Assembly: GCF_007115095.1 (NCBI RefSeq)
Contig: NZ_SULH01000001.1
Coordinates: 415,409 to 479,408, forward strand
Direction: 5' to 3'
Length of the DNA: 64,000 nt
From: Levilactobacillus enshiensis
GTDB lineage: Bacteria; Bacillota; Bacilli; Lactobacillales; Lactobacillaceae
A program made the position numbers and the translations under genes. The stretch's first letter is position 1, and each line of letters begins with the position of its first letter. A model generated the notes under the pieces. It was not told where the DNA came from. It searched no databases and saw nothing but the letters and a program-made list of their open reading frames with translations. Shown here piece after piece: positions 54,701 to 64,000 of this stretch.

Positions 54701-55385
54701 TGAACGGACGAAGGAAATCACCATTAAGGGTGAAGCCGATACGCGGAGTTACACGTTACCAATCACTGCCCGGATGCGGGTCACTGAAGGCGACTTTATC
54801 CACCGTGGGTCTGCATTGAATTATGGGTCTGTTGATCCTAAGGAAATGCTGCGGGTTCGCGACGTCTTATCAACTGAAACTTACATCTTAGGTGAAGTGC
54901 AACGGGTTTACCGGATGCAAGGTGTTGCTATCAGTGATAAGCACGTGGAAATCATGGTTCGACAGATGTTACGGAAGGTCCGCATCATGGACCCAGGTGA
55001 CACCGATGTCTTACCTGGTACCTTGATGGATATTCAAGACTTCCGTCGTGCCAACTACCAGACGTTGATCGATGGTGGCATTGCTGCTACCGCACGTCCA
55101 GTTATCTTGGGGATCACCAAGGCTGCTTTGGAAACCAACAGTTTCTTATCAGCCGCATCCTTCCAGGAAACGACACGTGTCTTGACCGATGCTGCTATTC
55201 GGGGCAAGAACGATCCACTGGTTGGTTTGAAGGAAAACGTTATTATTGGGAAGATTATTCCTGCCGGGACTGGGATGCCAGATTACCGTCAGATCAAGCC
55301 CAAAGAAGTCGGTGGCTCATCGACCGAAGGCGTCTACTCCATCAGCGATTTGGAAAAGCAAATGCAAGAAGACTCTCAAGCTTAG
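51738..55385 (+). CDS. rpoC: RNA polymerase beta' subunit
   Basis: Forms the active site with beta. The 1215-aa protein has the N-terminal zinc ribbon ([22 protein letters not shown]), the catalytic NADFDGD at residues 448-454 holding Mg2+, the trigger-loop region and the second zinc site [18 protein letters not shown] start with GGAGG upstream. A terminator follows the stop. Confidence 0.98.
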   Translation: MVDVNKFESMQIGLASPDKIRSWSYGEVKKPETINYRTLKPEKDGLFDERIFGPTKDWECACGKYKRIRYKGVVCDRCGVEVTRSKVRRERMGHIELAAPVTHIWYFKGIPSRMGLVLDMSPRALEEIIYFASYVVLDPGNTPLEKKQLLSERDYRDKLIEYGSSAFKAEMGAEAIKKLLMAVDLDKEVKELKEELKEATGQKRTRAVRRLDILEAFVTSGNRPEWMVMDAIPVIPPDLRPMVQLEGGRFATSDLNDLYRRVINRNSRLKRLLDLNAPGIIVQNEKRMLQEAVDALIDNGRRGRPVAGPGNRPLKSLSHMLKGKQGRFRQNLLGKRVDYSGRSVIDVGPSLKFNQMGLPVPMALELFRPFIMKELVARGLASNIKNAKRQIDREDDDVFNVLEDVIKEHPVLLNRAPTLHRLGIQAFEPVLVSGKAMRLHPLACEAYNADFDGDQMAIHVPLSDEAQAEARLLMLAAHHILAPASGKPVVAPSQDMVIGNYYLTMEEDNREGEGMIFTDLNEAVLAYRNGLVHWHSRVGVQVSSMPDKPFTDDQRTKIMVTTVGKLIFNNILPKSFPYLNEPTSTNLNGYVPDKYFLAPGEDIHDYLQNAELIGPFKKGFLSDIIAAVYQQYKVTATSKLLDRIKDLGYDESTKSGLTVGMVDVTDLKEKPEIIDEAHKQVATVTKQFRRGLITDHERYERVIGIWNDAKDDIQNALIHSFDQQNPIFMMSDSGARGNISNFTQLAGMRGLMAAPNGEIMELPITSNFREGLTVMEMFISTHGARKGMTDTALKTANSGYLTRRLVDVAQDVIIREKDCGTDRGLKIRAITDGNEMIEPLYDRILGRYTQKTVYDPKTGDVIVPKNQMIVEDTAQKIVDAGVEEVTIRSAFTCNTEHGVCEHCYGRNMATGDEVEVGEAVGTVAAQSIGEPGTQLTMRNFHTGGVAGNEDITQGLPRVQELFESRNPKGKAEITEVTGTVESIEENPAERTKEITIKGEADTRSYTLPITARMRVTEGDFIHRGSALNYGSVDPKEMLRVRDVLSTETYILGEVQRVYRMQGVAISDKHVEIMVRQMLRKVRIMDPGDTDVLPGTLMDIQDFRRANYQTLIDGGIAATARPVILGITKAALETNSFLSAASFQETTRVLTDAAIRGKNDPLVGLKENVIIGKIIPAGTGMPDYRQIKPKEVGGSSTEGVYSISDLEKQMQEDSQA

Positions 55386-55406
55386 TGACAGCTAAGTAGG
55401 ATGGTC

Positions 55407-55439
55407 GGGGGACTCATCAGAAATGATGGGTCCCTTTTT
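55407..55439 (+). terminator. terminator of rpoBC
   Basis: GGGACTCATCA paired with TGATGGGTCCC around a 4-base loop, then TTTTT. Confidence 0.9.
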
Positions 55440-55517
55440 GTATACTGAGGAGAAAACAGAGACTTCGTGGTTTTCTGAAGATATGAATGTAGAATGAAAG
55501 TGATCGCCCTTACCTGT

Positions 55518-56165
55518 TTACCAGGACCAAAACCACCAAAACAGGCTGCTAGCTATTAGATAGGGGATAAACGCTAAGCGGGTCTCCTTAGAATGCCGCA
55601 ATAACGCGATGACGCAAGCCAGCAAGAGAAGTTTTGCCGTATCGGTGACGTGCCAAAGTAGAACGCTGGTCAGCAGCATATCGAGATCACCATTACCAAT
55701 CAGCGTGCCAACCCAGTGGGCACATAGCCAATTGATTAGAACAACGAGCAAAGCAGCAACTAGCCAACTTGAGAAGGAGTGCCCATAGAGGGTGAGGAGC
55801 AGTGAAAAGTAGCTTACCCACCCCGGAAATGATTTGGTTTGCGCATCACATAGCGCTGCGTAGCTCCACAACCCCAACCAAATAACGGGAATCACCGTTG
55901 CTGGCGTGAGGGTTGTCAAAACCATCCCCGCCGTGAACTCGACCAGCAGACCGGTTGCCGGTATCGCTGTTTGACAGTAATGACACCGACCGCGCAATAA
56001 GAGATAGCTTAAGATGGGAACCAGTTGCCAGTACGTTAGGGGAGTCTGGCAGGTGTCACAGTGGGAAGCTGGATAGAAAAACGATGTGTGGGTGGCGTAT
56101 CGGTCTGCCAACGCAACTAGTCCAGAACCGAGACAGGCACCATAAATAAACAGGATAATCAGCAT
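55518..56165 (-). CDS. comC: type IV prepilin peptidase (ComC-like)
   Basis: Cleaves and methylates pseudopilin leaders needed for the competence DNA-uptake machine. The 215-aa membrane protein has the N-terminal methyltransferase domain with two CxxC pairs (CDTCQ and CHYCQ), and the two active-site aspartates of the peptidase in LCDAQT and GNGDLD. GAGGTGA precedes the ATG. It is on the opposite strand to the core operons. Its presence suggests the com machinery exists elsewhere in the genome. Confidence 0.86.
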   Translation of the reverse strand: MLIILFIYGACLGSGLVALADRYATHTSFFYPASHCDTCQTPLTYWQLVPILSYLLLRGRCHYCQTAIPATGLLVEFTAGMVLTTLTPATVIPVIWLGLWSYAALCDAQTKSFPGWVSYFSLLLTLYGHSFSSWLVAALLVVLINWLCAHWVGTLIGNGDLDMLLTSVLLWHVTDTAKLLLLACVIALLRHSKETRLAFIPYLIASSLFWWFWSW

Positions 56166-56237
56166 GAAAGTTTCACCTCTATTGCTTAACTCCGTAAAAA
56201 ATGCTGAAATGTTTGTGGAAAATTCCAGTTAGGCCGG

Positions 56238-56266
56238 TTGACATGCAAATGATGGCATGGTATTCT
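56238..56266 (+). promoter_or_regulatory. promoter of the str operon
   Basis: TTGACA (56238-56243), 17-base spacer, TATTCT (56261-56266). The 180-base leader to rpsL has no clear terminator; a T-run at 56369-56374 follows only a weak stem. Confidence 0.75.
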
Positions 56267-56447
56267 ATTCAAGGTGCTTTTCGCAGACAGGTCTCGGGTA
56301 TTCACTACCAGACATGCTGACTGACGGCGGGGAGGACACTTCAATTAAATCTCCACTTGGGTCGTCTTTTTTCTTTACAGGAAAATGAACCACCTGGATG
56401 TGTGGACTTAAAACTCTAGAAAGATTACGGAAAGGAGGACTATTTAG

Positions 56448-56861
56448 ATGCCTACTATCAACCAATTGGTGCGTAAAGGTCGTAAATCTAAAAGTTCTAA
56501 ATCAGATGCCCCAGCTTTAAACTACGGGTATAACAGTTTCAAAAAAGCTCAAGTTAAGAATCCAGCTCCACAAAAGCGTGGGGTTGCTACTCGTGTCGGT
56601 ACCATGACACCAAAGAAGCCTAACTCTGCTTTACGTAAATATGCACGTGTGCGGTTGTCAAACTTAATTGAAGTGACTGCTTACATTCCTGGTATTGGCC
56701 ACAACCTTCAAGAACATAGTGTTGTGCTTATCCGGGGCGGCCGGGTTAAGGATTTACCTGGGGTTCGTTACCACATTATCCGTGGTGCCCTCGATACTGC
56801 CGGTGTTACTGACCGTCGTCAAGGTCGTTCCAAGTATGGGACTAAGAAGCCTAAGGGCTAG
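56448..56861 (+). CDS. rpsL: ribosomal protein S12
   Basis: Decoding-centre protein of the 30S subunit. 137 aa; [19 protein letters not shown] and the [14 protein letters not shown] loop are wild type at the lysines linked to streptomycin resistance. AAAGGAGGA precedes the ATG. First gene of the str operon with rpsG. Confidence 0.98.
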   Translation: MPTINQLVRKGRKSKSSKSDAPALNYGYNSFKKAQVKNPAPQKRGVATRVGTMTPKKPNSALRKYARVRLSNLIEVTAYIPGIGHNLQEHSVVLIRGGRVKDLPGVRYHIIRGALDTAGVTDRRQGRSKYGTKKPKG

Positions 56862-56939
56862 ACCGAGACTCAATAATAGGGTCGGGTGCACGGTTGCCGT
56901 CAACCGACCTGTAACAGCATTTCAAGGAGGATATTAACA

Positions 56940-57410
56940 ATGCCTAGAAAAGGAAACGTACAAAAGCGTGAAGTCCTTCCTGATCCAATTTACAATTCAA
57001 AGTTGGTCACTCGTCTGATCAACCACACGATGATGGATGGGAAACGTGGAACTTCAACTAAGATCATTTATGGTGCCTTCGACATCATTAAGAACGAAAC
57101 TGGTAACGATCCAGTGGAAGTCTTCGAAGAAGCAATGAAGAATGTTATGCCAGTCTTGGAAGTTAAGGCTCGGCGTGTTGGTGGGTCAAACTACCAAGTT
57201 CCTATCGAAGTTCGGCCAGACCGTCGGACCACTTTAGGTCTTCGTTGGATGGTACAGTACTCTCGTTTACGTGGTGAACACACGATGGTTGAACGACTTG
57301 CTCGTGAAATCATGGACGCCGCTAACAACACCGGTGCTGCAGTTAAGAAGCGTGAAGATACGCACCGGATGGCAGATGCCAACCGTGCCTTCGCTCACTA
57401 CCGCTGGTAA
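56940..57410 (+). CDS. rpsG: ribosomal protein S7
   Basis: Primary 16S-binding protein of the 30S head. The 156-aa protein starts [16 protein letters not shown] and ends [15 protein letters not shown], both typical. ATG at 56940 follows AAGGAGG; a longer in-frame start is not needed. 78 bases after rpsL. Confidence 0.98.
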   Translation: MPRKGNVQKREVLPDPIYNSKLVTRLINHTMMDGKRGTSTKIIYGAFDIIKNETGNDPVEVFEEAMKNVMPVLEVKARRVGGSNYQVPIEVRPDRRTTLGLRWMVQYSRLRGEHTMVERLAREIMDAANNTGAAVKKREDTHRMADANRAFAHYRW

Positions 57411-57449
57411 GAGCAGCTATCGCACTGCTTTGCTAGTAGTGTGATAAAA

Positions 57450-57556
57450 TGTTAGAGCAGCGTGTCCTCGTGACCGCTCGCCTCTAACTTAAGGGAGCAA
57501 TCCTTTAATCCAGAGGTGGCTACTAAAATCAATTGCGATGTTAGTAGTCACTTTTT
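57450..57556 (+). promoter_or_regulatory. two hairpins between rpsG and fusA, one terminator-like
   Basis: GTTAGAG...CTCTAAC (57450-57488) forms a first stem. A second stem pairs GTGGCTACTAA (57516-57526) with TTAGTAGTCAC (57541-57551) over 11 bp with one G-T pair and runs into TTTTT. It could reduce or regulate read-through into fusA. Confidence 0.6.
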
Positions 57557-57599
57557 GGCACAATCTACGATCAATTTTGAGAGGAGTTACACATTAATC

Positions 57600-59699
57600 A
57601 TGGCTAATACTCGTGAATTTCCGCTTGATAAAACTCGTAACATCGGTATCATGGCCCATATTGATGCCGGGAAGACGACGACTACTGAGCGTATCCTGTA
57701 TTATACTGGTAAAATCCATAAGATTGGTGAAACCCATGATGGGGCTTCACAAATGGACTGGATGGAACAAGAACAAGAACGGGGTATTACGATCACTTCT
57801 GCCGCTACGACGGCCGAATGGAAGAAGCACCGGATCAACATCATCGATACTCCAGGACACGTGGACTTCACTGTTGAAGTTGAACGTTCTTTGCGGGTTC
57901 TTGATGGTGCCGTTGCCGTCTTAGACGGTCAAGCCGGTGTTGAACCTCAAACCGAAACTGTTTGGCGTCAAGCCTCAGATTTCGATGTTCCCCGTATCGT
58001 GTTCGTGAACAAGATGGATAAGCTGGGTGCCGATTTCGACTTCTCAGTTAACTCCATTCACGAACGTTTACAAGCCAACGCGGTTGCTTTACAAATGGCA
58101 ATCGGTGCCGAAGATGATTTCACCGGTGTTGTTGACTTGATCGAAATGAAAGCCTACGTTTACGACAAGGATGAATTGGGTTCCTCATGGGACACTGTTG
58201 AAATTCCTGCCGACATGGCTGAAGAAGCTAAGAAGCGTCATGAAGGCATCATCGAAAGCGTCGCTGACGTTGATGATGAAATCATGGAAAAGTACCTTGA
58301 AGGTGAAGAAATCACCAAGGCAGAACTTAAGGCCGCTATTCGGCGTGCTACGTTGAAGCTGGAAATGTTCCCAGTCTTCGCCGGTTCTGCTTTCAAGGAT
58401 AAGGGTGTTCAAATGTTGATGGACGCCGTTGTGGACTACTTACCATCCCCATTGGATGTTAAGCCTTACAACGCCACTGTTCCTGACACTGACGAAGCCG
58501 TTGAATTACGTGCCGATGACGATGCGCCATTTGCTGCCTTAGCATTTAAGGTTGCTACTGACCCATTCGTTGGTCGTTTGACTTACATCCGGGTTTACTC
58601 CGGTACTCTGGAAGCTGGTTCTTACGTGCTTAACTCCACGAAGGGCAAGCGTGAACGTGTTGGTCGTTTGCTGCAAATGCATTCAAATCACCGTCAAGAA
58701 ATTCCAGAAGTCTTCTCCGGTGATATCGCTGGGGCCATTGGTTTGAAGAACACCACTACTGGTGACTCTTTGACTGACCCAGATCACCCATTACATTTGG
58801 AATCTATGAACTTCCCAGATCCAGTTATCCAGGTTGCCGTAGAACCAAAGACGAAGGCTGACCAAGATAAGATGAACACGGCCCTTCAAAAACTTTCTGA
58901 AGAAGACCCTACTTTCAAGGCTGAAACTAACCCTGAAACTGGTGAAACTCTGATTGCTGGGATGGGTGAACTTCACTTGGATATCATCATCGACCGGATG
59001 AAGCGTGAATTCAAGGTTGAAGCTAACATTGGTGCCCCTCAAGTTGCCTACCGTGAAGCATTCACGAAGTCAACTAAGGTCCAAGGTAAGTTCGTTCGTC
59101 AATCTGGTGGTAAAGGTCAATATGGTGATGTTTGGATTGAATTCACCCCTAACGAACGTGGTAAGGGTTACGAATTCGAAGACGCCATCGTTGGTGGGGT
59201 TGTTCCTCGTGAATTTATCCCTTCAGTTGACCAAGGTCTGCAAGAAGCAATGGCAAACGGTGTCTTAGCCGGTTACCCATTGGTTGATGTTAAGGCCAAG
59301 TTATACGATGGTAGTTACCATGAAGTCGATTCTAGTGAAGCAGCCTTCAAGGTTGCCGCTTCCTTGGCTTTACGGAACGCCGTTAAGACTGCTGGCCCTG
59401 TAATTCTTGAACCAATCATGAAGGTTGATATCTTGGTTCCTGAAGAATACATGGGTGATATCATGGGCCAAGTTACCGCACGTCGTGGTAAGGTTGATGG
59501 TATGGAAGCACGTGGTAACGCACAAATGATTCACTCCTTCGTTCCGTTATCCGAAATGTTCGGTTACGCAACGACGTTACGTTCTGCATCTCAAGGTCGT
59601 GGTACCTTTACCATGACGTTTGATCACTACGAACCAACGCCAAAGAGTGTTCAAGCTGATATTATCAAGAAGAACGGCGGCACTCCAGTCGAAGACTAG
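57600..59699 (+). CDS. fusA: translation elongation factor G
   Basis: Drives ribosomal translocation with GTP. The 699-aa protein has G1 [10 protein letters not shown]3 DTPGHVDF, G4 NKMD, domain II and the C-terminal [25 protein letters not shown]. The ATG at 57600 is fixed by [20 protein letters not shown], standard for lactobacilli; the GAGGAG site lies 13-14 bases upstream, rather far. A terminator follows and tuf is not adjacent. Confidence 0.98.
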   Translation: MANTREFPLDKTRNIGIMAHIDAGKTTTTERILYYTGKIHKIGETHDGASQMDWMEQEQERGITITSAATTAEWKKHRINIIDTPGHVDFTVEVERSLRVLDGAVAVLDGQAGVEPQTETVWRQASDFDVPRIVFVNKMDKLGADFDFSVNSIHERLQANAVALQMAIGAEDDFTGVVDLIEMKAYVYDKDELGSSWDTVEIPADMAEEAKKRHEGIIESVADVDDEIMEKYLEGEEITKAELKAAIRRATLKLEMFPVFAGSAFKDKGVQMLMDAVVDYLPSPLDVKPYNATVPDTDEAVELRADDDAPFAALAFKVATDPFVGRLTYIRVYSGTLEAGSYVLNSTKGKRERVGRLLQMHSNHRQEIPEVFSGDIAGAIGLKNTTTGDSLTDPDHPLHLESMNFPDPVIQVAVEPKTKADQDKMNTALQKLSEEDPTFKAETNPETGETLIAGMGELHLDIIIDRMKREFKVEANIGAPQVAYREAFTKSTKVQGKFVRQSGGKGQYGDVWIEFTPNERGKGYEFEDAIVGGVVPREFIPSVDQGLQEAMANGVLAGYPLVDVKAKLYDGSYHEVDSSEAAFKVAASLALRNAVKTAGPVILEPIMKVDILVPEEYMGDIMGQVTARRGKVDGMEARGNAQMIHSFVPLSEMFGYATTLRSASQGRGTFTMTFDHYEPTPKSVQADIIKKNGGTPVED

Positions 59700-59721
59700 T
59701 CTGCTTACTGTTTAAAATGAA

Positions 59722-59754
59722 ACGTCCTGCCAGTAGAGGTAGGGCGTTTTTTTT
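59722..59754 (+). terminator. terminator of the str operon
   Basis: ACGTCCTGCC paired with GGTAGGGCGT and T-run of eight. Confidence 0.9.
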
Positions 59755-60127
59755 GGACTAAAATCAGTTTGAGTATGAGTTTGCAGAGTTAGTGGGAAAT
59801 GATGCGGATGTCACTATCCCTTATATATAGAAGAAAGCGAAGCTCAAGGTAGTGGTTTAGAATGGAGAAACCCCTTGCGGCTGTTGCGATTGACTACATT
59901 ATGTCTAGCGACAATTCTGTGATGGCGTTCAGAAGCGTGCAGATGGCAGACCAATTTCGGCTAACGCCTGTCGTAACCAGCGGGAAGCCTGAACCTCTTA
60001 GTTTTAGCAGTCGCGGTTACGGATAAGTGCAGGTGACTGCTGATCGACTATTTTTGAAGTTAACAGAGCGTGGTGCTTTGCGTTATAATAAATGCTGTGC
60101 GTTCGTATTGGAATTGGAGAGTGAGTT
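59755..60127. other. gene-free region before the MATE gene
   Basis: No credible coding frame or repeat module. A TATAAT at 60084-60089 may be a -10 for the MATE gene; its -35 is poor. Confidence 0.45.
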
Positions 60128-61456
60128 ATGGAAGAACTGTTTGAACGGTCCTCGATTCCACGGGCCTATTTTAAGCTGGCTTTACCGGTTGTTCTGAGCA
60201 TGGTGGCCAGCATGATTTACAATTTAGCCGATACCTTTTTCGTTTCTCAAACGCAGAATACGAACTTGGTGGCGGGGGTAGCGTTATGTACCCCGTTATT
60301 CTCGTTGCTGATTGCGATTGGTGACATCTTTGGTCTGGGTGGTAGTTCCCTGATTTCTCGGTTACTAGGGGAGAAGGCCTACCACACCGGGAGTCGGGTC
60401 AGTAGTTTTTGCCTGTACGGGTCGGTTGTTTTTGGATTGCTAACGACAGCCCTCTTGCTGGTTTTTGATCGGCCGATTTTACATATGCTAGGGGCAACAC
60501 CAGCGACTTATCCGTATGCCTCACAGTTTTACCGTATTATGGCAGCAGGGGCGATGCCGATTATTGTGTCGATTGTGCCCGGAAACTTGATTCGAACTGA
60601 GGGATTTGCTACGCAGTCGATGATTGGGACCATGGTCGGGACGGTCATCACGATTATCTTGGACCCGATTCTGATCTTTCCACTGGGTTTAGGTGCAGCG
60701 GGGGCCGCATTGGCAACCGTTATTGGTTACACGATTTCGGCAGGGGCCTTGGTTTATCTGACCAAACGTTACTGTCAGGTCATCTCCGTTGATCCTAAGA
60801 TCAGTCGAATCAGTTGGTCATTAGTCGGATCAGTTCTATTCATTGGGATACCAGGCTCGATTACCAACTTGATGCAGGCATTTGGGACGACTATCTTGAA
60901 TCGTTACTTGGTGGACTATGGCCCAACTCGGGTGGCGGCGATGGGAATCGTCTTGAAGGTCTACATGATCATCATGTTAGTCATGGTCGGTTTTGCATTT
61001 GGGGCGCAACCGTTGATTGGTTATACCTTTGGTGCGAAGAATATGACACGCTTTAAGAAGATCTTGCACTTCGATCTGTTGGTCGAGGTAGTCTATGCAC
61101 TGGTATTTGCCGTAATCTTGATGATTCTGGCACCGCAGATCATTGCGCTGTTCCTACACAATGCGGCGGTGATTACGGCTGGGACGTATATGTTGCGCGT
61201 CTTTTTACTGACAACGCCGTTTGTCGGGGCTGTGCTGGTCTACACGACCGTCTTTCAGAGTACGGGTAAAGCCAGTGGTGCACTGATTATGTCGCTCTCA
61301 CGCCAGGGTATTGTCTTCTACGTGATGATTGTGACAGGGGCAGCCCTGTTTGGTTACCATGGGGTTATCTGGGCACAGCCGGCTGCTGACGTGGTCACCT
61401 GCTTGATTGGTTGGTTACTATCGAAAGTGCTATTTAATAGGAAAAGACGCGTTTGA
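60128..61456 (+). CDS. MATE-family multidrug/cation efflux protein
   Basis: Predicted Na+- or H+-coupled exporter of cationic compounds. The 442-aa protein has 12 membrane segments in two similar halves; ALPVVLSMVASMIYNLADTFF in helix 1 and the second-half counterpart GIPGSITNLMQAFGTTILNRYLV show the internal symmetry. TTGGAGAG precedes the ATG. It is a single gene inserted between the str and S10 operons. Substrate unknown. Confidence 0.86.
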   Translation: MEELFERSSIPRAYFKLALPVVLSMVASMIYNLADTFFVSQTQNTNLVAGVALCTPLFSLLIAIGDIFGLGGSSLISRLLGEKAYHTGSRVSSFCLYGSVVFGLLTTALLLVFDRPILHMLGATPATYPYASQFYRIMAAGAMPIIVSIVPGNLIRTEGFATQSMIGTMVGTVITIILDPILIFPLGLGAAGAALATVIGYTISAGALVYLTKRYCQVISVDPKISRISWSLVGSVLFIGIPGSITNLMQAFGTTILNRYLVDYGPTRVAAMGIVLKVYMIIMLVMVGFAFGAQPLIGYTFGAKNMTRFKKILHFDLLVEVVYALVFAVILMILAPQIIALFLHNAAVITAGTYMLRVFLLTTPFVGAVLVYTTVFQSTGKASGALIMSLSRQGIVFYVMIVTGAALFGYHGVIWAQPAADVVTCLIGWLLSKVLFNRKRRV

Positions 61457-61553
61457 CACCAGATTTTGAAATGTGACGTCAACTTTTCAAGTTGATTTCG
61501 GTCAATTTGGATGGTGACTTAACAAAAAAATTCAAGGAATTCTGTTAAAACCC

Positions 61554-61582
61554 TTGTCAGTCGCCGTTTTATTTAGTATGAT
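61554..61582 (+). promoter_or_regulatory. promoter of the S10 operon
   Basis: TTGTCA (61554-61559), 17-base spacer, TATGAT (61577-61582). Confidence 0.82.
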
Positions 61583-61599
61583 AGTCAAGTGCTGAATTT

Positions 61600-61735
61600 C
61601 AGGGGGTAATTTGTGCCCCCCGGGTAAGGCTCAAAAGTTTAAGCGATGATGTGGGAGATTGCGACACACCCGGCCGCTTTGCCATGAGGGTGTGGCGGGA
61701 ATTTCCACGGAGTTAGTCTTATTTTTAAAATAGAC
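61600..61735 (+). promoter_or_regulatory. structured S10-operon leader
   Basis: The 150-base leader is rich in paired segments: GGGGTAATTTGTGCCCC is a small hairpin at the start, and ACACCCGGCCG...CATGAGGGTGTGG (about 61665-61695) forms a larger stem. It may be the site of autogenous control by a ribosomal protein; I cannot assign it to a known family with certainty. Confidence 0.55.
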
Positions 61736-61750
61736 GAAGGAGGGAACACA

Positions 61751-62059
61751 ATGGCAAAACAAAAAATTCGGATTCGGTTGAAGGCTTACGAACATCGTAT
61801 CCTCGACCAATCAGCGGACAAGATCGTTGAAACAGCGAAGAGAACAGGTGCCGGCATCTCAGGTCCTATTCCATTACCAACTGAACGGACGATCTACACC
61901 GTTTTACGTTCACCACATAAGTTTAAGGACTCACGTGAACAATTCGAAATGCGGACGCACAAGCGTTTGATTGATATCGTTAACCCAACGCCAAAGACGG
62001 TCGACTCATTAATGAAGCTTGACCTGCCTAGCGGTGTTGATATCGAAATCAAGTTATAA
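61751..62059 (+). CDS. rpsJ: ribosomal protein S10
   Basis: 30S protein, also NusE in transcription antitermination. 102 aa, beginning [22 protein letters not shown], standard. AGGAGGG precedes the ATG. First gene of the S10 operon. Confidence 0.98.
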   Translation: MAKQKIRIRLKAYEHRILDQSADKIVETAKRTGAGISGPIPLPTERTIYTVLRSPHKFKDSREQFEMRTHKRLIDIVNPTPKTVDSLMKLDLPSGVDIEIKL

Positions 62060-62100
62060 TTTCCAAGAATACTAAATACAATATAATCGGAGGTGTACTC

Positions 62101-62751
62101 ATGACCACTAAAGGAATCTTAGGGAAAAAGGTCGGGATGACGCAAGTCTTCACTGATGCTGGCGAATTAATCCCCGTTACTGTTGTCGAAGCAACGCCAA
62201 ACGTTGTGTTACAAGTTAAGACGATGGAAAACGACGGTTACGATGCCATTCAACTTGGTTACCAAGACAAGCGTGAAGTACTCAGCAACAAGCCCGAACA
62301 AGGTCATGTAGCAAAAGCAAACACGACTCCTAAGCGCTTCATTCGTGAATTCAGAGATGTTGAGCTGGGAGATTACAAGGTAGCAGACGAAGTTAAAGTT
62401 GATACCTTCCAAGCAGGAGACATCGTTGATGTCACAGGTATCACTAAAGGTCATGGATACCAAGGTAACATTCATAAAGATGGTCAAAGCCGTGGCCCTA
62501 TGGCCCATGGTTCTCGTTACCACCGTCGTCCAGGTTCTCTGGGTGCCATCATTAACCGGGTATTCCCTGGCATGAAGCTCCCAGGTCGGATGGGTAACAA
62601 GCAAGTTACTATCCAAAACCTCGTGATCGTTAAAGCTGACGTTGACAACAACGTTCTGTTGATTAAGGGTAACGTCCCTGGTGCTAACAAGTCACTCGTT
62701 ACTGTTAAGAGTGCTGTTCGTCCACCACGTCCCAAGCAATCAGACAAATAA
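62101..62751 (+). CDS. rplC: ribosomal protein L3
   Basis: 50S protein near the peptidyl transferase centre. The 216-aa protein starts [19 protein letters not shown] and has the central loop [18 protein letters not shown] precedes the ATG; 41 bases after rpsJ. Confidence 0.98.
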   Translation: MTTKGILGKKVGMTQVFTDAGELIPVTVVEATPNVVLQVKTMENDGYDAIQLGYQDKREVLSNKPEQGHVAKANTTPKRFIREFRDVELGDYKVADEVKVDTFQAGDIVDVTGITKGHGYQGNIHKDGQSRGPMAHGSRYHRRPGSLGAIINRVFPGMKLPGRMGNKQVTIQNLVIVKADVDNNVLLIKGNVPGANKSLVTVKSAVRPPRPKQSDK

Positions 62752-62772
62752 ATAGGAAGGGAGGATAATTAA

Positions 62773-63396
62773 ATGACAAGCGTAGCATTATACAAACAAG
62801 ATGGTAGTCAAAACGGCAACGTTGATTTGAACGCTGATATCTTCGGCATCGAACCTAACGAAAACGTTATTTACGACACGATCCTGATGCAACGAGCTTC
62901 ACTTCGCCAAGGTACACACGCCGTTAAGAACCGGAGTGCTGTCCGTGGTGGTGGTAAGAAGCCATGGCGTCAAAAGGGTACTGGTCGGGCCCGTCAAGGT
63001 TCCATCCGTTCCCCACAATGGGTCGGTGGTGGTGTGGTCTTTGGACCTACCCCTCGTTCTTACAGTTACCACCTTCCTAAGAAGGTTGGCCGTTTAGCAT
63101 TGAAGTCAGTTCTTTCTCAAAAGGTTCTTGACGAAAGCTTAGTCGTTCTTGACGGTTTAGCATTCGACGCACCTAAGACAAAAGAATTTGCTGCAGTGCT
63201 GGCTGGTTTGAATGTCACAACTAAGACGTTGGTTGTCCTTGAAGACGACAACGTAACTGCTGCCTTAGCAGCCCGTAACTTAGCTAATGTTAAGGTTATT
63301 CCAGCCAAGAGCTTGAATGTCCTTGATATCGCCGCTGCGGACAAGTTAGTGATTACCCAACCAGCTCTTTCTCAAGTAGAGGAGGTGCTCGCATAA
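62773..63396 (+). CDS. rplD: ribosomal protein L4
   Basis: 50S exit-tunnel protein. The 207-aa protein has the tunnel loop [20 protein letters not shown] intact, with no insertion or change typical of macrolide resistance. Its stop overlaps the start of rplW by one base. Confidence 0.98.
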   Translation: MTSVALYKQDGSQNGNVDLNADIFGIEPNENVIYDTILMQRASLRQGTHAVKNRSAVRGGGKKPWRQKGTGRARQGSIRSPQWVGGGVVFGPTPRSYSYHLPKKVGRLALKSVLSQKVLDESLVVLDGLAFDAPKTKEFAAVLAGLNVTTKTLVVLEDDNVTAALAARNLANVKVIPAKSLNVLDIAAADKLVITQPALSQVEEVLA

Positions 63397-63683
63397 TGGA
63401 ATCACGTGACATTATTTTACGCCCAGTTGTTACCGAAGCTACGATGGCAACTATGGACGACAAGCGTTACACCTTTGACGTTGACGTACGAGCAACCAAG
63501 ACACAAGTCAAGCATGCCATTGAAGACATCTTTGACGTTAAGGTTGTTAAGGTCAACATCATGAACTTAAAGGGTAAGAAGAAGCGTCAAGGACGTTACG
63601 AAGGCTACACTAAGAAGCGTCGTAAGGCCATTGTTAGCTTATCTGCCGACTCAAAAGAAATCAAGTTATTCAACGAAGAATAA
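63396..63683 (+). CDS. rplW: ribosomal protein L23
   Basis: 50S protein at the tunnel exit, docking site for trigger factor and SRP. 95 aa with the [20 protein letters not shown] core and the basic [18 protein letters not shown] loop. ATG overlaps the rplD stop (TAATG), with GGAGG inside rplD. Confidence 0.98.
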   Translation: MESRDIILRPVVTEATMATMDDKRYTFDVDVRATKTQVKHAIEDIFDVKVVKVNIMNLKGKKKRQGRYEGYTKKRRKAIVSLSADSKEIKLFNEE

Positions 63684-63709
63684 AATTTCAGATATAGGAG
63701 GGAAATAAC

Positions 63710-64000
63710 GTGGCGATTAAGAAATACAAACCAACAAGCAATGGTCGTCGTAATATGACGAGCTTGGTTTACAAAGACGTCATCACTAAGACGACTCCTG
63801 AAAAGTCATTGCTTGATTCACAAAGCCATACCGCCGGCCGTAACAACGCTGGTAAGATGACTGTCCGTCATCGTGGCGGTGGTAACAAGCGTCAATACCG
63901 GATCATCGACTTCAAGCGAATCAAGGACGAAGTTCCAGCTACTGTTAAGGCTATCGAATACGATCCTAACCGTACTGCTAACATTGCCTTGCTCGTTTAC
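63710..64000 (+). CDS. rplB: ribosomal protein L2 (partial, runs off the window)
   Basis: The first 97 codons of L2 from a GTG start preceded by AGGAGGG. The sequence begins [20 protein letters not shown] and includes [19 protein letters not shown], both standard. The rest lies beyond the window end. Confidence 0.96.
   Translation, partial: MAIKKYKPTSNGRRNMTSLVYKDVITKTTPEKSLLDSQSHTAGRNNAGKMTVRHRGGGNKRQYRIIDFKRIKDEVPATVKAIEYDPNRTANIALLVY

Noticed and set aside
1-64000. CRISPR array, prophage, IS element or rRNA operon
   Set aside because: I found no regularly spaced short repeats, transposase or integrase gene, phage structural gene, or rRNA sequence. The dispersed hairpin repeats are irregularly spaced and intergenic.

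Overview
The window reads as a low-to-mid G+C Gram-positive chromosome of the Lactobacillaceae, most like the heterofermentative Levilactobacillus (L. brevis) group. The evidence is strong AGGAGG ribosome binding sites, CcpA-type cre sites, a T-box, a PyrR attenuator and a lysine riboswitch, the gene order ctsR-clpC / rpoB-rpoC / comC-type peptidase / rpsL-rpsG-fusA / rpsJ-rplC-rplD-rplW-rplB, and lactobacillus-type proteins such as a DUF4811 protein beside a drug exporter. The genus call is an inference; no rRNA is present to settle it.

Layout. 1-7 kb: L-arabinose use (araB-araD-araA, an acetyltransferase, an arabinose-type sugar:proton symporter). 7-15.8 kb: an alpha-galactoside locus with an AraC-type regulator, two GH36 enzymes, one GH27 enzyme and a GPH-family permease, with cre sites at two promoters. 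16-27 kb: small membrane proteins, a GcvH-like protein with a pseudouridine synthase and a DUF1003 protein, acetyltransferases, MarR/PaiA, an MFS exporter, a PyrR-controlled uracil permease and AzlCD. 27-42 kb: DUF4811/multidrug exporter with divergent MerR regulator, CDF zinc exporter, MntR-like regulator, split ThrE exporter, PAP2 phosphatase, esterase, lysine riboswitch-lysP, deoxynucleoside kinase and T-box-serS. 42.5-43.4 kb: eight tRNA genes. 44-64 kb: chaperone, transcription and translation core (ctsR, clpC, rpoBC, rpsL, rpsG, fusA, start of the S10 operon), interrupted by a TetR regulator, a prepilin peptidase and a MATE exporter. The last gene, rplB, runs off the end.

The most unusual feature is a composite dispersed repeat of about 0.45-0.65 kb found at four intergenic sites, with a fragment at a fifth. 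It is made of two different long-hairpin modules (called B and A here) always in the order B then A on one strand. Some stem positions change in a paired way between copies, which suggests that the folded form is under selection. Other points of interest are a shared palindrome in the araB and araE promoter spacers, terminator-like leaders before rpoB and fusA, perfect dyads over the PAP2 and deoxynucleoside-kinase promoters, and a tRNA-Thr with anticodon AGT.
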